Assembly (NCBI GenBank): GCA_019285755.1
Contig: CP079103.1
Location: 3,224,001-3,288,000, forward strand
Origin: Chitinophaga sp. E66
GTDB taxonomy: Bacteria; Bacteroidota; Bacteroidia; Chitinophagales; Chitinophagaceae
Reading direction: 5' to 3'
DNA: 64,000 nucleotides
The number at the start of each line of letters is the position of its first letter. The stretch's first letter is position 1. Shown piece after piece: positions 20,547 through 32,177 of the stretch. The notes under the pieces are model-generated. The model worked only from the letters and a program-made list of their open reading frames with translations. It was not told the origin of the DNA and made no database searches. A program made the position numbers and the translations under genes.

Positions 20547-22677
20547 TTATTCGATCACTTTCAGGTAACGCGCCATCCAATAGGGCAACAGGTATTCGTC
20601 GCCCGCCAGCTCCGATCTGCCGCCGTTGCCGCCGTCCAGGTCAAAAGCGTTGGCATTGTGGCGGTGGAGCGGCTGTTCATCCAGGGGATGAGCGTTTCTG
20701 TGGTCTGGCTGCGGAAGTTCCAGGGCAGGAAGGTGAGGTCTTTGCGATGGGAGTTTTTGATCTTCCAGCTCACCATATCCATAGGGAAAGTCTTCAACCA
20801 CCAGATCGTCGCTTCTTCATCGAAATCGCCCACGAGCGCTTTGGTGATCAGGTTCCATACCGCGTTCTTTTCCGGCCGCTCTACTTCCCAGTGATTGCGG
20901 ATGGCCCCTGCGTACTGGCGCTTCAGGTCGTCGTTGTAGGCATAACGGTACAGCACCCAGTAGGTCAGGAAAGCCATCTCGTCGTCAGAGTGGTTCCAGG
21001 GGCCGGTACCCATATCGATACCATCATGTATGTAGCCTTTGGTGGGCGCGATCTTGCGGTAGTCGATCTGGATGTTCTGAAGATAGTGATGTTTGTTGAG
21101 CAATTTCATACCCTCGGTCTTGTATTTCTCTTTACCCGTTAAAGCGTAGGCCAGCTGCAGGCCAGCTACGATGGTGGTGCTGCCCAGGCGGCGGTCGCCG
21201 ATGGTTTCGGGATACCAGTTGATGTATTCCGGGTTCCAGCGGCCCCAGAGGGTGGGTTTGTTATCGATGTCTACGAGGTAGTATTTATTGTCGATAATGT
21301 GGGTCATGATCTTGTCCATGAACGCGGCCACGCGCTGTTTCTCATCGGCGGTCTCGGCTACCATTTCGTTCAGAACGGCGGCGATCCAGATGTAGGCCAC
21401 GAATTCATCGGAGCTGGTATGTCCTTTCCATTCCCATTCGGGATCGGGCGAATCGCGCCAGCGCTCGGGGTCGGAGTTCTTATAGCCTTTCCTTTCGAAG
21501 GTACGGCTGGGGAATCCTTTCAGCTGGTTGATGGACAATATCCTTTCGAAAGCCTCGAACGCCTCCCAGGCATAGCGTTTGGCTTCCGGTTCGCGGGTGG
21601 TGGCGTAGCGGAAGGATTGGCTGCCGAGATAGAAAGCGCTCCACAGGCCGTCGTTATCGGTGTCAGACATCTGCGCGGTGCGGAGGTCTCCCGGCGTAAG
21701 GAGGTGGATGTTGGAGATGAAGCCGTAACGGATATGCCGCAGGCGGACCTTGCGCTCGAAGTAAGCCGTTTTTTCCGCCAATGACTGGCGTTTAAACGCG
21801 ATCTTATTAAGCCCGGAGGAAGTGAGGATCCAGATGCTGCCGTCCTTATCGGAAGCCATATCCTTCACCTCATCCTGGTCCAGCCAGCGCTTCGACGCGA
21901 AGTACCGGTATCCCCGGTCCGTTCTCCATAAAAGCGCCTTCGGGCGTACCGGCCCACCTTCCCCGGCTACGATGAGCCGGGCGATGGCGGGTACCGGCAA
22001 CTTGCTTTGCAGGCCCATGGCCGTGTCGCCGTTCTCGCGGCGGATGGCGCGTAGCCTGCGGGCGTACCCAGTAAAATATCTTTATCGCGGAAGGCCACGG
22101 TGCGCACGTCTTTCCCGGCATGCAGGCGTTGCAGCTGCCCGCCGGCCACGCGGTAGAGCGCACGGGATGTCAGGGCGTAGAAGATACCGTCGTTCACGAA
22201 CAGTTCGCTCACGCCTTCCTCCGGTGCGGTTAATGATTGGATCTTTGCGTTCTCCGCCAGGGCGAGCTTTCCTTTACCGGAGAGCAGCGCATTGCCGGCC
22301 GCGTTTACCACCGCGCGGTCGTAGCTGCCGGCGGGGAATGTTACATAGGGAACGCCGGCATATCCGTTGGTAATGAGTTTGTCAGCGAGCAGGTAGTACA
22401 GGTGGCCGTGGGTTTCCTGTGCGGTCACGTCTACCGGGATCTTATCCGCCAGCGGCCGGAACCGCACGTCGCGCACCACATCGTTCTCCGTGAAGTAATA
22501 AAGCCCTTCTTTGGCGAGCACGTGGACGTTGTTATTGTAATCCGTCACGAGTTTGACGGGATGGATGCCTTTGGGCAGCGGGAATTTTTCGGATACGGGT
22601 TGAATGAAAGGTTCATCCGGCCCGGCAGCCCATGCGGGTGCTGAGAATGCCAGGAGGCAAAACAGGATTTTATGCAT
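20547..22677 (-). CDS. Secreted propeller plus alpha-barrel protein, glycosidase-like (two frameshifts)
   Basis: Reconstructed protein of about 710 aa with a signal peptide (MHKILFCLLAFSAPAWAAG). The first 300 residues contain short beta-propeller-like blades (LVTDYNNNVHVLAKEGLYYF, ELFVNDGIFYALTSRALYRV, DMASDKDGSIWILTSSGLNK), similar to the propeller of two-component-regulator-propeller proteins. The second part is helical and rich in aromatic and acidic residues (AQMSDTDNDGLWSAFYLGSQ, KGHTSSDEFVAYIWIAAVLN, GIDMGTGPWNHSDDEMAFLT), suggesting an (alpha/alpha) toroid such as those of many polysaccharide hydrolases or lyases. The frame changes near 22010 and 20690. I do not recognise a named family. 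It lies between the barrel protein and the PafA phosphatase in one operon, so a role on the same glycan is likely. Confidence 0.6.
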
Positions 22678-22692
22678 TTTGGTTGCTTTGTT

Positions 22693-24946
22693 TTAACGTT
22701 TGATGAGCCATACCTCCGCTACGCGGAATGCTGCCGCCAGTTGAGGTGCTCTTCGTCGATGGCGTCCCGGTGAGGACGAGGCTGCCCGTTTTTGACAGCT
22801 CCTGCGGAACGGGGAATTCTTTGATCTCTCCTGTTCCTTTACCATAGACTGTGGGTTGCAGCCGCTGTCCGTTGGCGAGCAGCAGGCTTTCCCCATACCC
22901 GGTTACGCGCACGGCGTATTGCGCCGTAGTGTCCAGGCGTTCGTATCGCATGGCGGTGGGCCAGCGCATGCTGGTCATCCAGGCTAATCTTTTCCGGCTC
23001 ATGCCGCCCTCCCACCAGTCGAATCCCGGGTTATCGCCGCGGCGCATGAGGGGATCGGTATTGAGGGCTTCTCCGCGCACCACGTGCGGGCTTTTGCCTA
23101 CGTGCCCGATGTCGTCATAGAAGCTCCCCGGCCCGGGGTTCTCCCAGCGGGCGAGGGTGTCTATGGCAAGGCGCTGTTCCGCCGGGGGCAATTGTCGGAT
23201 GCGTTTAAACTCGTCTTCGAGCCACCAGCGGTTGTTGAGCGGGCGGTCCACGAAATCCAGCACAGCACCTCTTTCCGGCCCGGAAGCCTTGTATTTCGTT
23301 ACGCTCGTCTGCAAAGCCACCGAGCGGAAGAGCGCCTCGCAGAGGGACACGATCTTGTTGCGCCAGGCCGGCATCACGGAAGAATCGGCCCGCTTCAGTA
23401 TGTGCTCCGCTTCGCCCATCGCGGCAGGACCGGCCAGCAACGCCCTGCAGGCCGCTTCCTCCAGTTCCGTTTCGCGTACCTGGCGAAGGCGGGTATATGC
23501 ATCGTAATAAGCGCGCAGCAGCATCATCTGCCATCGCCAGTCGCCTTTCAGCGCAGGCGCCTCAGCTTCCAGGCGTTGCCAGTGGCTCAGCGTGGCGGCG
23601 ATGCCGCCGTTCTCCACGATGGGGCCTTCCCAGTTTTCTCCAATGCCAGGATGCCATCCGCCGCCGCGTCGCGCACATCGGCGCCCCAGAAGAACCCGGC
23701 GTATTGGCGGACGGTCTCGCGCGGATCGGCCGCTGTGTTCCAACCCAGCTGGTTCCAGATCATCTTGTTCAGATCGTCGTGCGCACCGTCGGAGTAACCG
23801 ACGAAGCCGTCGATATAAGGTTCAATGGCACGATAGGCCAGGGAATAGTAATAAGGTTGCGGATTCACCGGCTCCCTTCCAAGCGTGAAGGCAAAAGCCG
23901 GATCGAACCAGTACACCGGGAAATCGCAGCGTACGGTATGCGTGATGTCCGGGTAATGGCGCAGTTGATATCGCGGGGAAATGGCGGCGCGGGTGTCTTC
24001 AGGCGAAGGGCTCCCCGGGCCAACGACCAACCCCGCCAGCCATGTAGGCTGTTTCGCGCGGATGTAATCGTACACGAAACGGCACTGCGCTGGTTCAAAA
24101 CCCTGCAACGATAACCAGATGGCCGCCCTGGGGTGGAATTGCTTCAGCGGCCCCGCGAGGTCTTCCAGCAGGGGATTACCAGTTCAGGCGGGTTATGCCG
24201 GGATCGCCTCCGGGAAAGAAAACCGCGTCGAGGCGGGGACTTTCACGGAAGGGTATCGAACTGGCGGAGGAAGTAATTGCGTTTGGCGGTGTCTTTCAGG
24301 TCGAAGGTAGCGGGCGTCCATACCCAGTAGTCTGCGTCGTAACGCTGGCAGCTCTCCGACATCTTCTTCGTCATCTCGCGCGACGAAACCGTGAAGTGCG
24401 GCGATGCCGGCATAAAAGGAATGGCTTCTATGCTGTTGGCGCCAAAGATGATCTGTTCGCGGATGTATTGGTCGTATTGCGCGGGCGACCATCCGTCATA
24501 AGAGTTGGCGAGGTTGCGGTATCCGATCTGATGCCCGCGGATCTTCTTTTCGGGTGCGGACCGCTCATCCACCACGGCCGGCAGCGTCACCGATCCTTTC
24601 CCCATTCCATCAGGCGCAGCAACCGCCCTGCCCCGTACAATAATCCCCTTTGCTGAGATCCCCCGATGTGCAGCACTCTCCTGCCCCCGGCTTTCCAGCC
24701 GCAGCGCGTAAGATTCCGCCGCCATCGGCCCCTCTTCCATCACCACCACATCCCCGAAGCGGGCAGGGTGGCAGACAACGGCCACTTCAGCCCCGTTTTC
24801 CGGAAGATCTCTTCCTGTAAAACGGTACCGGCTATATGTCCGGGCCGGCAAACGATGGTCGCCTGCTTCCACAGTCCGCCCGGCGTGTTACGGATGGCCA
24901 GGCAGACGTGCGGAAACAGCAAGAGGGTCAGGAGGATTCGTCTCAT
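22693..24946 (-). CDS. Secreted glycosidase-like TIM-barrel protein, family not identified (frameshifted)
   Basis: Reconstructed protein of about 750 aa starting MRRILLTLLLFPHVCLA. The start overlaps the stop of the upstream phosphatase gene (ATGA). The N-terminal 120 residues resemble the small alpha/beta domain found before the barrel in GH20, GH67 and GH84 enzymes (AGTVLQEEIFRKTGLKWPLS). A barrel-like middle part follows: RGHQIGYRNLANSYDGWSPA, QIIFGANSIEAIPFMP, YDADYWVWTPATFDL, LDAVFFPGGDPG, FVYDYIRAKQPTWLAGLVVG and DITHTVRCDFPVYWFDP. The C-terminal third is helical and ends with a small beta domain. Frame changes lie near 24780, 24240, 24120, 23640 and 22770. No family-specific catalytic motif can be assigned, so glycosidase activity is inferred from architecture and locus only. 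Confidence 0.55.
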
Positions 24947-26165
24947 GATTTCTTCAGATTCTTCAGCGCATTCTGACGGCCGGATTGCTTTGTCAGCTCG
25001 AAAGCGTCGTGCAGTTGACCGTCAACAGTGTAAGAGTTGTAGCGTATCGATTTGTCATCCACATGGATGACCTGGTAAAACTGCTCATGGGAGCACGTTG
25101 CCGCCATCCAGGGGCGGGGTCCACTTCGTACATCTTCGGACCGCTCACGGACACCACGTATACCGGCCCCTGGTTGCCATCGCGGCCGCGGGCGTAGGTG
25201 TGATCGTGGCCGGTAAGCACGAGGTCTACCTTGTACTTATCCAGTAAAGGTTTGATATGCCCGCGGATGAACTTGTTGTCGCGGTTCTTTTTGGTGGAGA
25301 GCACCGGGTGGTGGAAGGTGACGATCGTCCAGCGGGATTTGTTTTCCTGCAACACCTTCTCCAGCCAGTCGCGCTGCACTTTCAGCAGGCGTTCATTGAT
25401 CTCGATCTCCTGTGAGTTAAGCGAGATGAAGCGCACGCCCTGTACATCGGTGTAATAGCAGGTTTCTTCCAGACCTGCGGGCCCGTTTTCCGGCAGGGTA
25501 AACTGCGGGCGCCAGAACACGGATACCTGACCGCTATCGTTCGGGTAGTGGTATTCGTGGTTGCCGGGCGTCATGAGGCCGGGGATGGAGGCGTGGACGA
25601 AGCTGCCCGCTTCGAACCATTGCTGCCACTCGGGGTAGCTGTTGCCGCGGTTGACGAGGTCGCCCGCGTGGATGAGCAGCCTTGCGTCCGGGGCGGCGGA
25701 CCAGGCCTTGCGGATGGCCCTGGACCAGAGCGACAACAGGTTGGTCTGCGCGTCTCCCAGGTAGATGAAGGAGAAAGGCTGACCAGGGAGGCCGGCGGTG
25801 CGGAACTGGAACCATTCGCTCCAGTCGTCGCCTTTTCCTACCCTGTAGGCGTATTCCGTATTGGGCTGGAGGTCTTTGAACACCACCGAATGATAACGCG
25901 CCGCAATGGTATCCGACATCACGCCGGACGTGGCCGCGGGAACGCGGATGGCTTTAGCGGTAAATGCGGGATCGGGTGAGGCCACGGCGATCTCGGCATA
26001 GCTGCTGTCTGTCGCGGCATTGGTCCGCCAGTTCACGGCGGCCGACCGGGCGGGGTCTGCCGTGACGTTCAGTACGATGTTATCGGGCCTGGCTTTCTGG
26101 GCTTGCGCCTTTGGTAAGAAAAAGCAGGTGGCGAGGAGCCACCTGCCTGCATAGTGTATGTTCAT
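24943..26165 (-). CDS. Purple-acid-phosphatase-like metallophosphoesterase (one frameshift)
   Basis: Reconstructed protein of about 407 aa starting MNIHYAGRWLLATCFFLPKA, a signal peptide. A fibronectin-III-like N-terminal domain (NIVLNVTADPARSAAVNWRT) precedes a calcineurin-like phosphatase domain with the metal-binding blocks YLGDAQTN, HAGDLVNRG, TPGNHEYHY, IVTFHHPVLS and VLTGHDHTYARGR. This is the layout of bacterial purple acid phosphatases, which hydrolyse phosphate esters outside the cytoplasm. The frame changes near 25105; the corrected C-terminus ends with QSGRQNALKNLKKS. It begins 7 bp after SusD and overlaps the next gene by 4 bp. It is one of two phosphatases in locus 2, which points to a phosphate-bearing substrate. 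Confidence 0.85.
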
Positions 26166-26172
26166 AGATAGT

Positions 26173-27639
26173 TTACTTAAGGTACCACATGAGGGTGGTT
26201 TGCTTGTCTTCTCCGAATACGGACACTGCATTCCGGTAAGATTCACCGTTCAGCTTGCTTTCCGTGTCCGGGTACATATAGCGTTTGGGCAGTTCGCGCG
26301 AGGCAGACTGGGGCCGAGCACGAACACTGGGAAACCGGTACGGCGATGATCGAACCATCCTTCCGCGCCTTTCAGGAACATGGCGATCCATTTCTGGCCG
26401 ATGAGCTGCTGAAGCGTACCGTTATACTTAACGGAAGCCTGGTCGAAGTAATTCGCGGCTTCTGCTGTCGCCAATACGCCGTAATAACTCATGTTGGCTT
26501 TGATGCCGTCATAATACAGCGCTTCGGCCGTCTTGCCCGGAACGGTGATCTTGTTGGCCTGTACCGCCTCCGCGAGAATGAAGCACACTTCGGCGTAGGT
26601 CATCAGGGAAGCGGTGAGCTTAGTATCCTTGTTCAGGCGGAACAGCGGCGCCAGCAGGGAGATCTTATCGTTGCCGCCGTTATAGTCGTACGGCGCCTGG
26701 ATGGCATTGGGAACGCCTACATATTCGTTCGGGTCTGTAGTGCCCCGGGAAACGACGGGCGCCACCCAGGCCTGCAGGCGGGGATCGTTGCGCTGCATGA
26801 GCGCGTCCACGATCTCTTTGCTGGGCTTGCGCTTGTCGAACTCGTCGAGGCTGTTGGCCAGCGGGCCGCCGGGCCAGGCGTTCTCCTTGTTCGTACCGGG
26901 ATAAGGCATATCGGCATTATCGCCGTTGCCCTCGAAAATTGGATTATTCGCTTTGTTGTTTACGATCGCCTGCATTTCCGTAAAGGCGGCGGGATAATTC
27001 TTCGACATGCGCAGCAGCAGGCGGAGCCGGAGCGAATTGGCAAACTTCCTCCATTTCATGGCGTTGCCCGCAAACAGGGGTCCTGTTTACCGTTGATGGT
27101 CTTGGTTTGCGCGGCCAGCTGATCGTTGGCTTCGCGCAGTTCTTTCACCAGGTCCACGTAAATGTCCTGCTGGCGGTCGTAGGCCGGCTTGCTGTTATTA
27201 CCCGACTTTGCGCCGAGCGCCTGTGAATATGGTATATCGCCATACAGGTCGGAAGCATAGGAAAAGTTGAACGCCCGTAATATTCTTGCAAACGGCAGGT
27301 ATTCCGGCTGCTTGAAGTAATCGATCATATCCAGGAGGCTCTTATTGTAAGAGAGGCGGCTGTAAATGCCGTCCCAGTTCACAGGCCCCAGTTGAACTTG
27401 TCGTTCCCTTCGTTGCGCACCATGGTTATGTAGCGGCCGGCGGATGCGGGCTTGTCCATGTATGCGTCGCGCTGATAGTCACCAGCGGTGGAAATGATCA
27501 CCGAAGACAAGAGGAATTCCGGGTTGATGTTCTCGGCTCCGTTTTCGTTGACGTTGTATTTCTCGATGTCTTTGCCGCAGGCTCCCAGCATCAGCAGGGC
27601 AGAAAAAGCGGCGAGGTATTTAAAGGGTATGCGAGGCAT
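26173..27639 (-). CDS. SusD/RagB-like nutrient-binding outer membrane lipoprotein (three frameshifts)
   Basis: Reconstructed protein of about 488 aa. It starts MPRIPFKYLAAFSALLMLGA with a good lipobox (MLGAC). Later segments match the SusD-like_2 group that lacks classical starch-type motifs: PEFLLSSVIISTAGDY, ARILRAFNFSYASDLYGDIP, NSLDEFDKRKPSKEIVDALM, LMTYAEVCFILAEAVQ, and the ending ELPKRYMYPDTESKLNGESY. Frame changes lie near 27380, 27060 and 26310. It pairs with the STN-SusC protein encoded 18 bp upstream and should bind the locus 2 substrate at the cell surface. Confidence 0.88.
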
Positions 27640-27657
27640 GACCGTTGGATTTTCAGT

Positions 27658-30600
27658 TTAGAAATTGAATCCGAGCTTGGCTCCGAAAGAACGGGTGTAA
27701 GGCAAAGACCAGCTGCCCACGCCCTGGCCAGGCCGCCGTTCGACAGTGTCATGGCGGTTTCAGGGTCGTAGCCCATGTCAGCGGACGTCCATGTGAACAG
27801 GTTCCGTGCTATGAGCGACAGGTTCAGGTTGCTGATCGGGAGGCGGCCCAGTATCTTCTTCGGGAAATTATAGGTGAGCGACGCTTCGCGCAGCTTTACA
27901 TACGTTGCATCGAAGGTGGAGCGGCTGAGGTAATCCCAATAGTAAGTACCGTAGAATGCTTCCGGATCGAGGATCTTGTCGTTCAGTTTGTACTCGCCGG
28001 TGGCGTCGTCCAGCACATAACCGTAGAGGATGCTGCCGTCGTTGCGTTTTCGCCGCTGCCGTCTGTCCAGGGAAGGCCGCCGGTGGCTTCGTCGCGCCCG
28101 GGCAGGGTGGTTTTGGTGCGGCCGTCGCTCAGGAGGTTCTTGGCCACATAGCTGTGGAATTGACCGCCCTGGCGCCAGTCGATCAGTACATTCAGCGCAA
28201 ATCCTTTATAGCTGAAAGTATTGGAGAAGCCGACCATGAAATCCGGATTGTAATTACCGATCTTGCTCCATACGCCCAGGCGGGTGTATTCACCGCCGTC
28301 ATTGATCAACGGCTCTCCTTTATGCGGACCGTCGGGTACGGTGGCCCAGCTGCGGGCGTACATATTACCCAGCTCTTCTCCTACCCTTGCTTCGAACTGC
28401 ACGCCTTCGGAGCTGCCGAGGATGTATTCGGTCATGCCATCGGGCAGGGAGAGTATCTTATTCTTATTCTTCGTGAAGTTAGCCGTAACATCCCACTGGA
28501 ACGCGCCTTTGATAGGCGTACCGGTGATCAGGGCCTCGATGCCGCGGTTGCGGACACGGCCGCCGTTGATCAGTTTGCTGTTGAAGCCGGATGCCATGGT
28601 GGTGCTGATGCGGACTACCTGGTTCACGGTTTCGGTGTTGTACCAGCTGAAGTCCAGGCCGAGCCTTCCGTTGAAGAAGCGAACGTCTGCGCCGATCTCC
28701 GTGGAAGTGGAAATGAGCGGTTTCAGATTGTAGTTCTTCAGCGTTCCATCCTGCGTAGCTTTCTTCACGGCTTCCCAATCTGTACCGAAACGGAAGATGT
28801 TCAGCAGCTCCAGCGGATCGGGTTTGCCGCCCACCTGCGCCCAGTTGGCGCGGATCTTCGCAAAGGAAACGGGACCGGATTTGATTTGCAGCATATCACT
28901 GAGCACCCATGCCAGGGATACGGAAGGATAGAAATAAGAGTTATTTTCTTCCGGCAATGTGCTGGCCCAATCGTTCCGCGCAGTCACGTCCAGGAAGAGG
29001 TAGTTGCGATAACTGGCCTGCATCATTCCGTATACACTGTTGATACGTTGCTCCCAACGGTAGGTATCGTTGGTGACGGATCCTGCGGCGGCGTTGCTGA
29101 TGGTATAAAGACCGGGTATCGCCAGCGCGCCGGCGCTTTGGAAGGTAGACTGGAATTTCTGGTGCATGCGGTTGGCGCCTACGGAAGCGCCGATGGAGAA
29201 GTCCTGGTTGGCTTGTTTGCGGTAAGAGAGCAGGAAGTCGGTATTCCTTTCGGTAAATTTCTCAGTTTCCAGGAGAACGCGCCGGAGGGTTGCGAACGGA
29301 ACCAAATGGACGGCGGCTTTCGCGCAGCTCGTTGTAGTTGTCCATCGCCGTACGGCCCATCAGCGTCAGTCCTTTCGCCAGTTCGATGTTCACTTCCACG
29401 TTGCCCATGAGGCGGTCGCGGTTATAACCGTTTACGAACTCATACGCCACGAAGAACGGGTTGTCCAGGTTGCCGGGCACGTGCGAATACTGCTTGCGGC
29501 CTTCTTCACCGGGCAGCCAGTAATTGCGCAGTTTGTTGATATCTATGTTGGGCGTGGTGGTATATACGATATTGCTGGCGCTCTCGCGGTTGAAGGTAGG
29601 GCGGTTATCGCTTTGGTTATTGGAATACCCTACGTTGGTGCTCACCCTTACCTTGGGGTGAATGGTATAACCCGCAGCCACGTTGAGCGTGTTACGGCCC
29701 AGATCGGTATTGGGAATGATACCGCGGTTTGCCAGGTTGGTGTAAGACAGGCGGAAATCACCGTCTTTATTGGCGCCGGTAATGGCGATATTGTTCGTCA
29801 GCGTGCTGCCGGTCTGATAGAAATCCTTATGACGGTCAGGATAAGACACCCAATCGGTAGGGATGCGCTGACCATTATTATCCAGGGGACTGTCCCACTG
29901 AATATGCTTCGTACCTATATCCAGGCGCGGGCCCCATGATGCGGTAGAGATGGTTTCCGTAGTACCGGGGCGGTTGCCCGCACCAAACTCGTTCTGGAAC
30001 TGCGGGAACAGCCAGGCCTTGTCGAACATGGCGGAGGAGTTCACGGAAACGCCGAGGCCTTTGCGGCCGCTGCTGCCGGATTTGGTGGTGATAAGGATCA
30101 CGCCGTTGAGTGCGCGGGAGCCATATAGCGCGGAAGCGCTGGCGCCTTTCAGTACGGAGATGGAAGCAATATCGTCCGGGTTGATGTCGGAGATGGGGCT
30201 GCCATAATCTACCACACCGCGGCCCACGGGTTCCTTCGGATTCCGTACGCCTGCGGCGATGGGCACTCCGTCTACCACATAGAGCGGCTGGTTGTTGTTG
30301 TTGCTGTTCATATCGCGCTGGCCGCGGATATTCACGAATACGGAGCGCCCGGGTCGGAAGAAACGGCGCGCACGTTCACGCCGGCTACTTTACCGGAGAG
30401 CGCGTTGGCCACGTTCACTTCTTTCACGGTGGCTACCTGGTCGCCTTTGAGCGTAGCGATAGAATAGCCGAGGGCTTTCTCTTCGCGTTTGATACCCAAT
30501 GCGGTTACCACCACGCTGTTCAGCTCTTTTACATCGGGCGCCATGGTCACATTCACTTCTCCACGGCCTACGGACTTCTCCTGCGTGGCAAAGCCCACGG

Positions 30601-31111
30601 AGCGGAACACGAGCACGGAAGAAGAGCCGGCCACGCGGATGCTGAAGCGGCCCTGCGCGTTGGTGGCGGCGCCGTTGGAGGTGCCTTTTTCATGCACGCT
30701 CACGCCGGGCAGCGGCTGGTTCTGGTCGTCTGTCACCAGGCCGGTTACCTGGAGGTCTACCGCTTTTGTAGTGGCGGTGGCGGCAACGGTGCGGATGGCA
30801 TAGTCGCGCTGGGAGATCCGCACTGCCTGGAGGCCTGCGGGGGCGAGGGCTTTGGACAGCTGATCTTCCAGCTGGGCGGCGGGGATACGGGCGAACTTTT
30901 CAGCCACCCATTTGCCCTCCACCTGCGCGGCGGAATAGCTGAAAGCCACCTGCAGATTGTTTTCAAGGGCGGTGAACATCTCCTTGAGGGAGATCATGCC
31001 GGCATGGCGGCGGGCATCGTTGCCGCGCACCATGGCGTCCTGCGCGCGCGATTCCGCGCAAGCCAACAGGATGCATAGCACCGCGCAAAGCTTCGTAAAG
31101 CTCTTTTGCAT
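27658..31111 (-). CDS. SusC-family transporter with STN signalling domain (four frameshifts)
   Basis: Reconstructed protein of about 1,150 aa starting MQKSFTKLCAVLCILLACAE. After the signal peptide comes an STN domain (ISLKEMFTALENNLQVAFSY to QAVRISQRDYAIR), which in TonB transducers contacts FecR-type anti-sigma factors. Next are a carboxypeptidase-like domain (VTGLVTDDQNQPLPGVSVHE), a TonB-box-like ELNSVVVTALGIKR, a plug (ALSGKVAGVNVRA, YVVDGVPIAAG, ISVLKGASASALYGSRA) and a barrel ending SFGAKLGFNF. Frame changes lie near 30340, 29290, 28030 and 27710. The upstream FecR gene is 21 bp away. Together with the ECF sigma gene this suggests substrate-triggered induction of the operon through STN, FecR and sigma. 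Confidence 0.9.
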
Positions 31112-31132
31112 AAGTGTAAGTTTTAAAGACCT

Positions 31133-32098
31133 TTATTCGAAAATGATCGTATCGTTTTCTTCCCGCATCTTCAGCCCGTGCACCGTGCACACGGCTTTCA
31201 TCAGCACCTCGGGCAACTCCATGGGCGCCGAGCCGGTAAACGGCAGCGCTTCCATGCCCGGGCGTGCGAAGCGTACGCGTTTGCCGTAGATCTTCCATCC
31301 GAAGGGCCACCGTGGCAGGGTACCGTCCCGGATCACCACGCGCTTGTCCATCCAGGCCGTAAAGCCGCCCGCATGGGCATTGGTCAGCGTAATGCCGTGG
31401 GCGCTCTGCTGCAGGAGCTGGCCAGGTTTCATCTGTCTGCCCGCGGCCGTTACGCTGCCTTCGGCGAGGGCGATGGCGGCGGAGTCGTGCCGGTGGTAGA
31501 CGTTAAACGCGGTGCCGGTCACTTCCACATCCGTGAGGGCCGTATGTACTACGAACCCGGGATGCAGCCCTGGGGGCGCGCTTCACTTTGAAGTAAGCCT
31601 CGCCCTGCATTTCTACCCTGCGGGCGCTGGCGCTGCTGAAATGCGCGGGATAACGGATGGATGAGTTGGCATTGATCCAGACTTCGGTACCGTCTTCCAG
31701 TTGGATGGTCGTCGTTTCTCCGAAACCGGTGCTGAGCGTGAGCATCTTTTCTTCAGCCGGGGGCGCATCATGACGAGGAGCCCCGTGAGTACCGCCGCGG
31801 CCGCCGCTGTGCCAATGAGGAACCTCCGGACGGGAAACCGCCGGTTTTTTTACGGTCTCCGGCATCCAGCACATCGTCGATGGCCGCTTTGACTGCGTCC
31901 ATGTCTGCAGGGTCAACTTCAGTGGCATGAAACCTGAACGAGCGGACCATCAACTGCGCCTCGCGCGCAGCGCTTTTCGGGATGCGCCGCGGCCCATTGC
32001 TCCCAGAACCGGGCGGCCTGCTCGTCGGTGCGCTGCACCCAGGCCTGGAAGGAAGCATCCGCCGCAAAGTCCGCCGCTTCGTAATCTTGATATGACAT
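31133..32098 (-). CDS. FecR-family anti-sigma factor (three frameshifts)
   Basis: Reconstructed inner-membrane protein of about 321 aa starting MSYQDYEAADFAADASFQAW. The N-terminal region contains FWEQWAAAHPEK, the usual DUF4880-like cytoplasmic sigma-binding motif. A membrane segment follows around residues 100-115, then the FecR domain (ETTTIQLEDGTEVWINANSS, RYPAHFSSASARRVEMQGEA, VTGTAFNVYHRHDSAAIALA) and a C-terminal DUF4974-like domain ending GLKMREENDTIIFE. Frame changes near 32000, 31850 and 31570 interrupt it. It transmits the signal from the STN domain of the SusC protein encoded just downstream to the ECF sigma factor encoded upstream. Confidence 0.88.
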
Positions 32099-32177
32099 AA
32101 TTAAGCCTTGTACGAAAGAAGGAGGCGCACAAGTGAGGAAATGCCCTCAGGGAATAAGCACTTTTTAAAAATATTTT

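Noticed and set aside
20444..21142. Plus-strand open frame of 232 codons near the phosphatase and propeller genes
   Set aside because: It crosses the boundary between two well-supported minus-strand genes and resembles reverse-strand codon bias.
27956..29410. Long plus-strand open frame (484 codons) opposite the STN-SusC gene
   Set aside because: It lies antisense to clear SusC sequence, has no start context or family-like pattern, and arises from GC-rich codon usage on the other strand.
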